A DNA stretch of 5,687 nt from Prevotellaceae bacterium (GTDB lineage Bacteria > Bacteroidota > Bacteroidia > Bacteroidales > UBA932): NCBI GenBank assembly GCA_031290755.1, contig JAITMY010000120.1:1-5687 (forward strand), given 5' to 3'. Within the stretch, counting starts at the first letter, position 1. Each line of letters begins with the position of its first letter. A model generated the notes under the pieces. It worked only from the letters and a program-made list of their open reading frames with translations, searched no databases and was not told where the DNA came from. The position numbers and the translations under genes are program-made. Below, in pieces: positions 1 to 4,997 of the stretch.

Positions 1-160
1 TTTGTATAAATATTTCAAAATCATTCCAATAACATATCATATAAAAACAAATAAATTTTCTACGTATTATTACGTTTGTATTTAATACATTACAAATATA
101 ATAATTTTCTCAATAACAACTATTGAATTTAAGCTAATTTTCGCAAACCATTACGATTTA
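1..160. other. A+T-rich intergenic block without a recognised gene
   Basis: This stretch is strikingly A+T-rich compared with the coding DNA that follows (9 G/C in bases 1-60 and 11 in 61-120), and all frames are broken by stops. It contains a palindrome GTATTTAATAC (78-88) nested within TTTGTA (75-80) and TACAAA (91-96). It also holds two isolated matches to the Bacteroidota -7 box: TACGTTTG on the + strand (71-78) and TATATTTG on the - strand (93-100). Neither has a good TTTG element about 20 bp upstream, so they are only weak promoter candidates. I see no gene, RNA or transposon end here. It is probably the non-coding region between the first gene and an unseen neighbour to the left. Confidence 0.6.
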
Positions 161-242
161 GTTGTAGCTGCTTTTGCCATGCTCGTAAATGCTGTTGTTG
201 TCTGCGCCATCGCGCCGCCGCCAACGTTAACCCGCTGGCACC
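161..242. other. Short G+C-rich non-coding stretch, function unknown
   Basis: Composition changes abruptly to G+C-rich here, but no convincing gene is present. A 43-codon + frame opens at ATG 179 and a 19-codon - frame opens at the ATG complementary to 208-210. Neither has a recognisable product or a supporting start signal. The segment lies directly in front of a terminator-like hairpin, so it could be the 3' part of a small RNA, the remains of an old gene or the untranslated tail of an upstream transcript. The sequence does not decide between these. Confidence 0.35.
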
Positions 243-287
243 TACTACGCTGCCCGCAGCGTAGTAAATTCTTTTTGTCTTTTTGTC
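243..287 (+). terminator. Rho-independent terminator-like hairpin with T-tracts
   Basis: TACTACGCTG (243-252) and CAGCGTAGTA (257-266) are perfect inverted repeats around a CCCG loop, giving a 10 bp stem. Downstream on the + strand are two T5 runs (272-276 and 280-284). The T-tracts lie only on the + side, which gives the orientation. The first run begins five bases after the stem, a little further than in a classical terminator. It lies upstream of the promoter at 295-326, so it would insulate the following genes from transcription entering from the left rather than act as an attenuator. Confidence 0.6.
271..287 (+). repeat. Tandem octamer CTTTTTGT x2
   Basis: CTTTTTGT occurs twice in direct succession (271-278 and 279-286), followed by another C. 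The pair ends eight bases before the proposed -33 element. It may be just the T-rich tail of the hairpin before it. It could also be an operator for the small Xre-type regulator at 837-1037, which would fit a dimer binding direct repeats. Nothing in the sequence proves either role. Confidence 0.4.
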
Positions 288-294
288 AAATTCA

Positions 295-326
295 CTTGTC
301 TATATGAAAAGTTTGTTTTACCTTTG
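295..326 (+). promoter_or_regulatory. Bacteroidota-type housekeeping promoter for the membrane protein/regulator pair
   Basis: TACCTTTG (319-326) matches the Bacteroidota -7 consensus TAnnTTTG exactly. TTG (296-298, within CTTG) lies 20 bp upstream, the usual spacing for the -33 element of the primary sigma factor in this phylum. Transcription would begin around 331-334, leaving a leader of only about 20 bases before the ATG at 352. The leader shows no clear Shine-Dalgarno sequence, which is normal for this phylum. This is the best promoter match found in the window. Confidence 0.72.
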
Positions 327-351
327 GCGCGGCTTTTAGAAAACGGATAAC

Positions 352-840
352 ATGAAGACAAGCTACTTATTTCCCCATGTGTGCAAGCGGGTAGGCTGGG
401 TGCTGCTGGCCCCGCTGTCGCTGCTGTGGGTGTGGACGCTGGCCATGCACTTTAAGCTGCCCGCGCTGACGGTGAGCGTGCTCTCGCTGCTGCCGCACTC
501 CCTGCTCAACCGCAGCTTTCGCCTCTGGGAGATAACGACGGAGAGCGTCACGGACGAGCTGGTGGCCATCCTTTCGGTGGTAGCCCTGGCGCTGGTGGCC
601 TTCTCTAAGGAGAAGCACGAGGACGAGTACATTGCCAAGATACGCCTGGAGTCGCTGATGTGGGCCACGTACATCAGCTACGCCATCCTGATCTTCTGCA
701 TCCTGTTCTTTTACGGCTTTACTTTTTTATACGCCCTAATCTTTAACATGTTCATCATCCTGCTGGTGTTCATTATTCGGTTCAACGTTGCGCTGTACAG
801 GGCAAGGCGCCAACGCAGCGAAGCCACGCTAAACGTATGA
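352..840 (+). CDS. Four-helix membrane protein of unknown function, partner of the downstream Xre regulator
   Basis: The 162-residue product has four likely membrane segments (about residues 14-34, 69-84, 103-122 and 125-142). A highly charged loop follows segment 2 (residues 85-100, beginning SKEKHEDEY). The Arg-rich tail (150-155) suggests a cytoplasmic C-terminus by the positive-inside rule. I recognise no enzymatic motif. Its stop codon overlaps the start of the next gene (ATGA, 837-840), so translation is probably coupled. From memory, similar proteins with a charged loop after the second helix commonly precede small Xre-type regulators in Bacteroidota. This suggests a membrane sensor or anti-regulator, but the role is inference. 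The start at 352 is supported by the promoter ending at 326 and by the stop-rich sequence upstream. Confidence 0.82.
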   Translation: MKTSYLFPHVCKRVGWVLLAPLSLLWVWTLAMHFKLPALTVSVLSLLPHSLLNRSFRLWEITTESVTDELVAILSVVALALVAFSKEKHEDEYIAKIRLESLMWATYISYAILIFCILFFYGFTFLYALIFNMFIILLVFIIRFNVALYRARRQRSEATLNV

Positions 841-1037
841 AAAATAGCCTGAAGGTAGAGCGTGCCATCAACAACCTCACGCAAGACCAGCTGTCGCGGC
901 TGGTGGGCGTGAGCCGGCAAACGGTCAACGCGATTGAGGCCAACCGCTACGTCCCCTCCACCGTGCTGTCGCTGAAGATTGCCAAGGCGCTCAGCAAGCA
1001 GGTAGAGCAGGTGTTTATTTTGGAAGAAACAGATTGA
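837..1037 (+). CDS. Small Xre/Cro-family helix-turn-helix transcriptional regulator
   Basis: The 66-residue protein is essentially one HTH_3 domain. Helix 2 is about residues 15-22 (TQDQLSRL), the turn is VGVS, and the recognition helix is about 26-36 (SRQTVNAIEAN). The motif YVPSTVLSLKIAKAL follows. This is the pattern of the YozG-like class of short regulators, which are generally paired with a membrane protein gene. No sensor or multimerisation domain is attached, so any signal probably comes through the partner upstream, with which it overlaps by four bases. It may repress or activate its own promoter at 295-326, and perhaps the genes beginning 30 bases downstream. The family assignment is firm, while targets and signal are unknown. 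Confidence 0.93.
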   Translation: MKNSLKVERAINNLTQDQLSRLVGVSRQTVNAIEANRYVPSTVLSLKIAKALSKQVEQVFILEETD

Positions 1038-1067
1038 AGATAACCATTAATAAAAGACATTTTACGC

Positions 1068-2198
1068 ATGAAAAAGATTACGAGTAGAGCATTGGCATTC
1101 GCCGCCGCGCTGTGCGTGCTGGCAGGGTGCAGCAGCGTACCCGCGGGGCGCTACCGGATTGCCGGCACGTGGAAGGACGGCGACGGCAAGCTTGTGTACC
1201 TGAAGCAGCAGGTGGGCAAGCAGGCCTACGAGGTGCTGGACTCCGCGGTGGTGGCCGGCGGCAAGTTTGCCTTCGACGGCCAGCTGGAGGACATCACGCT
1301 GCGCACGCTGAGCGTTGACCAGCACAACAACGACCTCATCCTGACCCTCGAAGAGAACCTGCTAAAGGTAACGGTGAGCACCAAGCTGAGCGAGAAGAAG
1401 GGCACGCCCTACATCACCGTGGCCATCGGCGGCGGCAAGGAGCAGAAGGTGCTGGAGAAATCCAAATTGCTGGAAATGGGCAAGTCAATGATGCAGCTGG
1501 GCATGATGATGGCGGCAGCGCAGGCCAAGGGCAACCCGGCCAAGCTGGACTCTATCGTGAAGGCCTTCGAGGTAATTCAGGTAGCGCAGGACAGCACGCT
1601 GCGCGCGTTCATCGCAGAGCACACCGACAGCTACGCCATCGCCTACCTGCTGAGCGGCTTCGTGGCCACCAGCTACCCCCTTGCGGAGGTGGAGGGCTAC
1701 TACGAGCAGCTGACGCCCCGCGTAAAGGAGTCGTCGGCAGGCAAGCAGCTGGCCGCCCGAGTAGCCGCGCTGAAAATGCTGAACGTGGGCAGCGTGGCCC
1801 CCGACATCGAGCTGCCCGCCCCCGACGGCACGCCCGTCAAACTATCCTCGCTCAGGGGTAAGTACGTGCTGCTGGACTTCTGGGCGTCGTGGTGCGGCCC
1901 CTGCCTAAGGGAAATGCCCAACGTGAAGGACATCTACAGCAAGTACCGCAGCAAGGGCTTCGAGGTGTACGCCGTGTCGCTGGACAGCAAGCGCGAGGCG
2001 TGGACAAAGGCCATAGAAAGCAACCAGCTGGGCTGGCTGCACGTGTCGTCCGTGCTGGGCTGGGACTGCCCCGTGGCCGCCACCTACAACGTAACGGGCA
2101 TCCCCAAAATGTTCCTCCTCGACACGGAGGGGCGCATCGTGGCCACCGACCTGCGCGGCGAAGAGCTGCAAGCAAAGGTAGCCTCACTCTTTCAGTAG
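1068..2198 (+). CDS. TlpA-like lipoprotein thiol-disulfide oxidoreductase with N-terminal DUF4369-type domain
   Basis: This 376-residue protein begins with a lipoprotein signal peptide: MKK, a hydrophobic core and the lipobox LAGC with Cys21 as the lipidation site. Residues about 27-120 resemble the DUF4369 domain (pattern GTWKDGDGK...LDSAVVAGGKFAFDG). A helical region follows (about 130-235). The C-terminal part (about 238-376) is an AhpC/TSA-thioredoxin fold of the TlpA/ResA type, with the active site WCGPC (Trp275, Cys276, Cys279) and the cis-proline motif GIP (Pro346). An extra cysteine (Cys334, in GWDCP) is notable. Such proteins sit at the membrane facing the periplasm and reduce or exchange disulfides of exported proteins or cytochromes; the substrate here is unknown. 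It lies 30 bases after the regulator and 39 bases before the metalloprotease. The A-rich TAATAAAAGA precedes the start, with no strong Shine-Dalgarno sequence. Confidence 0.94.
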   Translation: MKKITSRALAFAAALCVLAGCSSVPAGRYRIAGTWKDGDGKLVYLKQQVGKQAYEVLDSAVVAGGKFAFDGQLEDITLRTLSVDQHNNDLILTLEENLLKVTVSTKLSEKKGTPYITVAIGGGKEQKVLEKSKLLEMGKSMMQLGMMMAAAQAKGNPAKLDSIVKAFEVIQVAQDSTLRAFIAEHTDSYAIAYLLSGFVATSYPLAEVEGYYEQLTPRVKESSAGKQLAARVAALKMLNVGSVAPDIELPAPDGTPVKLSSLRGKYVLLDFWASWCGPCLREMPNVKDIYSKYRSKGFEVYAVSLDSKREAWTKAIESNQLGWLHVSSVLGWDCPVAATYNVTGIPKMFLLDTEGRIVATDLRGEELQAKVASLFQ

Positions 2199-2237
2199 TA
2201 ACCCATTAACCTTAAAACCAATTAAACCCTTTTTACC

Positions 2238-4916
2238 ATGAAGAAAATTACTATGCTCACGTTAGCAGCAGCCGTAGCGCTGCTGGCGCTGCCTACCGAC
2301 GCCAAGGCAGGTCTTTTTTCCAGCAAGAAAGACAAGAAGGAGGCGTTGTCAGCCGACTCGCTGAAGAAGAAAAAGAAGCCGCTGTCGGCCTACGAGAAGC
2401 TGTTTGACAAGAAGAAGGTGGAGACCGCCAAGAGCGACTTCATCACGCTGCACAAGGTGCAGGGCAAAATCTACTTTGAGGTGCCGCTCAGGTACCTGAA
2501 CCGCGAGATGCTGGTGGCCTCCACCATAACGTCGGTAACCGCCTCTATGGGCGCCGACGTGGGCTACAAGCCCACCGGCACGATGCACGTGAAGTTCGTG
2601 CAGGAAGATTCGGTGGTGTACCTCACCCAAATCTCCACCAACGCCACCGCCGACGCCTCCCTCGCAGAGGGCGTGAGCAAGGTGTACGGCAACCCCCGCC
2701 TGTTCGGCTACGGCATCAAGGCCTACACCAAGGACAGCTCGGCGGTGGTGATTGAAACCACCAACCTCTTTGCCACCAACGTGAAGATATTCGACGCGCT
2801 GAGCGACCTGAGCATGGGCGGCGGGCTGGTAAAGATCAACGCCTCCTTCAAGAAAGACGAGAGCTCGGTGGGCGCCATCAAGTCGTTCGCAGACAACCTC
2901 AGCGTGAAGTCCACCATGACCTACGGGCTTTCGGCCTCCCTGCTGGGGCTGCTGAAGCTGTTTGACGACGCGCCGTTCACCATGACGGTTACCCGCACCT
3001 TCCTGCTCCTCCCCGACCAGAAGATGCGCCCCCGCATCAGCGACTCCCGCGTGGGCATCTTCAACCACAGCAAGACCCTCTACTCCAACAGCAAGGACAA
3101 GAGCGAATCGTACTCGCTGGCGCACCGCTGGCAGCTGGTGCCCTCGGACGTGGAGGCCTTCCGCAGCGGCAAGCTGGTGGCGCCGGTGAAGCCCATCGTC
3201 TTCTACGTGGACAACGCCTTCCCCGAGCTGTGGAAGCAGCCCATCAAGGAGGGCATCGAATCGTGGAACAAGGCCTTTGAAAAGATAGGCTTCAAGAACG
3301 CCGTTGTCGCCAAGGACTTCCCCACGGCAGAGCAGGACTCGGCCTTCGACCCCGACAACCTCAAGTACTCCTGCGTGCGCTACATGCCCTCAAGCACCGC
3401 CAACGCCTACGGCCCCTCGTGGGTGGACCCCACCACCGGCGAAATCATCAACGCCTCGGTGATTGTGTACAGCAACATCTCGCAGCTCATCAACGCATGG
3501 CGCTTCGTGCAGACCGCGCAGGTTGACCCCCGCGTGCGCGCCAAGAAGATGCCCGACGACATCATTAAGGAGTCGCTGGTGTACATCGTGGCCCACGAAA
3601 TCGGCCACACCCTCGGCTTCATGCACAACATGGCCTCGTCCAACGCCTTCCCCGTGGACTCGCTGCGCTCGGCCACCTTCACGCAGGCCTACGGCACCAC
3701 GCCCTGCATCATGGACTACGCCCGCTTCAACTACGTGGCGCAGCCGGGCGACAAGGGGCTGAAGCTCACCCCGCCCGACTTGGGCACCTACGACTACTTC
3801 CTCATCAAGTGGAACTACCAGCCCCTGCTCGACGCCAAGGACGAGTGGGCAGAGCAGGCCACGCTGGAGGGCTGGGTGGACGCCCACGCCGGCGACCCCA
3901 TATACCGCTACGGGCGCCAGCAGATGCGCGCCACCTACGACCCCACTGCCCTCACCGAAGACCTCGGCGACGACCCCATCAAGGCCGGCACCTACGGCAT
4001 TAAGAACCTCAAGTACATCATGGCCAACCTTGAGCAGTGGATTACGGACGACGACGACTACGCGCACACGCGGATGCTCTACTCCCAGATAGCCACCCAG
4101 TACTTCCGCTACCTGCGCAACGTAACCTTCAACATCGGCGGCATAAAGCTCACCGAGGTGAAGAAGGGCACGGCCAACCAGAACGACCGCTACGTAACCA
4201 CCCCCAAGAGCCTCCAAAAAGCCTCGCTGGAGTGGGTGCTCAACGAGTACCGCAGCTCGGAGTGGGTGGACAACGCCTCGCTGAGGAGGAAGTTCCCCCT
4301 CGCCGTGGACATCTCGTACTCGCTCCGCGACAACATCGTCAAGTCGCTCAAGTCGCAAATCGAGAACGTGATACTCGCCACGCAGTACGCCACCGCCGCG
4401 CCCTACACCGCCGAAGAGTTCACCGGCGACCTCTACGCCGCCACGTGGCGGAACCTCCTCACCGGCGCCAAGTTCACCTCCGGCGACAGGCTGCTGCAAG
4501 AGTCAATGGTAGAGCTCTTCTGCTCGCCCTTTGCCGAAAAGAAGCAGAGCGGCAACGCCCTCTCCCTCCCCGGCGCGGCCTCGGTGGACGACATCATCGC
4601 CTACGGGCTGGACGAAAGCGGCCTCGTGGCCCGCTACGCCGACGCCTGCCGCGCCTACGAGGCCGAGCACGGCCACGGCGCCATCGCCCGCCTCCTCGAG
4701 GAGGCCGACGGCCACGAGTACGGCCCCTCCGGCTACGGCTTCCAAAGCAAGGTGAGCCTTAAACTCATCGACGACTCGAACAACTACCTACAGGTGCTCG
4801 CCATCCGCTCGCGCGACCTGCTGCGGAGCAAAATCGGCGCCGCCACCGGCAGCGAAAAGGCGCACTACCAGTCGCTGCTCATCAAGCTGAACACCGCCCT
4901 GAAGGATAAGCTGTAG
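2238..4916 (+). CDS. Secreted zinc-dependent metalloprotease (DUF5118-DUF5117-DUF4953 type, metzincin motif)
   Basis: The 892-residue product starts with a signal peptide (MKKIT plus an Ala/Leu core) with likely cleavage after AKA (24/25). A very lysine-rich stretch follows (about residues 30-62). The region SAYEKLF to about residue 97 resembles DUF5118, and about 100-290 resembles DUF5117. The catalytic part resembles DUF4953 and carries the extended zinc motif HExxHxxGxxH: His453, Glu454, His457, Gly460 and His463. A Met-turn CIMDY follows, with Met492. These are the hallmarks of metzincin proteases: three His bind zinc and Glu454 acts as the general base. The length of about 900 residues fits the family. 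Only four cysteines remain after the signal peptide (379, 490, 762, 804), so disulfides are possible. Export to the periplasm or surface is predicted; the substrate is unknown. It is probably cotranscribed with the TlpA-like gene. Confidence 0.94.
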   Translation: MKKITMLTLAAAVALLALPTDAKAGLFSSKKDKKEALSADSLKKKKKPLSAYEKLFDKKKVETAKSDFITLHKVQGKIYFEVPLRYLNREMLVASTITSVTASMGADVGYKPTGTMHVKFVQEDSVVYLTQISTNATADASLAEGVSKVYGNPRLFGYGIKAYTKDSSAVVIETTNLFATNVKIFDALSDLSMGGGLVKINASFKKDESSVGAIKSFADNLSVKSTMTYGLSASLLGLLKLFDDAPFTMTVTRTFLLLPDQKMRPRISDSRVGIFNHSKTLYSNSKDKSESYSLAHRWQLVPSDVEAFRSGKLVAPVKPIVFYVDNAFPELWKQPIKEGIESWNKAFEKIGFKNAVVAKDFPTAEQDSAFDPDNLKYSCVRYMPSSTANAYGPSWVDPTTGEIINASVIVYSNISQLINAWRFVQTAQVDPRVRAKKMPDDIIKESLVYIVAHEIGHTLGFMHNMASSNAFPVDSLRSATFTQAYGTTPCIMDYARFNYVAQPGDKGLKLTPPDLGTYDYFLIKWNYQPLLDAKDEWAEQATLEGWVDAHAGDPIYRYGRQQMRATYDPTALTEDLGDDPIKAGTYGIKNLKYIMANLEQWITDDDDYAHTRMLYSQIATQYFRYLRNVTFNIGGIKLTEVKKGTANQNDRYVTTPKSLQKASLEWVLNEYRSSEWVDNASLRRKFPLAVDISYSLRDNIVKSLKSQIENVILATQYATAAPYTAEEFTGDLYAATWRNLLTGAKFTSGDRLLQESMVELFCSPFAEKKQSGNALSLPGAASVDDIIAYGLDESGLVARYADACRAYEAEHGHGAIARLLEEADGHEYGPSGYGFQSKVSLKLIDDSNNYLQVLAIRSRDLLRSKIGAATGSEKAHYQSLLIKLNTALKDKL

Positions 4917-4945
4917 CCGCGCAGCGTGCAAACCCGTTAACCCGT

Positions 4946-4977
4946 AAGTAGGGGCGAATAGCTATGCGCCCCTACTT
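4946..4977. terminator. 11 bp palindromic hairpin after the metalloprotease gene, possibly a REP-like repeat
   Basis: AAGTAGGGGCG (4946-4956) and CGCCCCTACTT (4967-4977) are perfect inverted repeats around the ten-base loop AATAGCTATG, which itself contains the self-complementary ATAGCTAT. It starts 30 bases after the metalloprotease stop and precedes mtaB. Only three T follow the GC-rich core on the + strand, and AA precedes it, so it is at best a weak intrinsic terminator that could work in both directions. Palindromes built on GTAGGGGCG...CGCCCCTAC recur as dispersed extragenic repeats in many bacteria (recalled knowledge), so it may be one copy of such an element. Confidence 0.6.
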
Positions 4978-4979
4978 TG
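4973..4979 (+). promoter_or_regulatory. Weak -7-like box TACTTTG before mtaB
   Basis: TACTTTG lacks one base of the Bacteroidota consensus TAnnTTTG and overlaps the right arm of the palindrome at 4946-4977. No TTTG or TTG is seen at the matching -33 distance. If it is used, mtaB transcripts would start only about ten bases before the ATG and the hairpin could modulate promoter access. Otherwise mtaB would rely on read-through from the metalloprotease gene. Low confidence. Confidence 0.25.
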
Positions 4980-4997
4980 CGTCACCCCCCCCCGCCT

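Noticed and set aside
1..120. Replication origin or DnaA-box cluster in the A+T-rich block
   Set aside because: No TTATCCACA-like boxes or iterated repeats were found; A+T-richness alone is not enough.
151..210. 19-codon - strand frame (MAQTTTAF...) with an open extension to about 287
   Set aside because: No promoter, start signal or recognisable product; the extension passes through the terminator hairpin.
179..310. 43-codon + strand frame beginning MLVNAVVV
   Set aside because: It reads through the hairpin and T-tracts, has no start signal and resembles no known small protein.
1038..1067. Separate promoter for the TlpA-like gene
   Set aside because: TTTG occurs at 1019-1022, but there is no TAnnTTTG at the expected distance. 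The A-rich sequence is better explained as a translation leader.
2349..3125. 258-codon open frame on the - strand inside the metalloprotease gene
   Set aside because: Antisense shadow with low-complexity His/Val/Gly content, no recognisable family and no promoter.
3390..4499. 369-codon open frame on the - strand inside the metalloprotease gene
   Set aside because: It is fully antisense to a gene with clear catalytic motifs. Its Val/Gly/His-rich composition is what the opposite strand of G+C-rich codons produces, and it shows no domain.
4037..4762. 241-codon Arg-rich frame on the + strand inside the metalloprotease gene
   Set aside because: It is an out-of-frame reading of G+C-rich codons; the Arg/Pro/His excess is typical of a shadow frame and the true frame has a complete protease.
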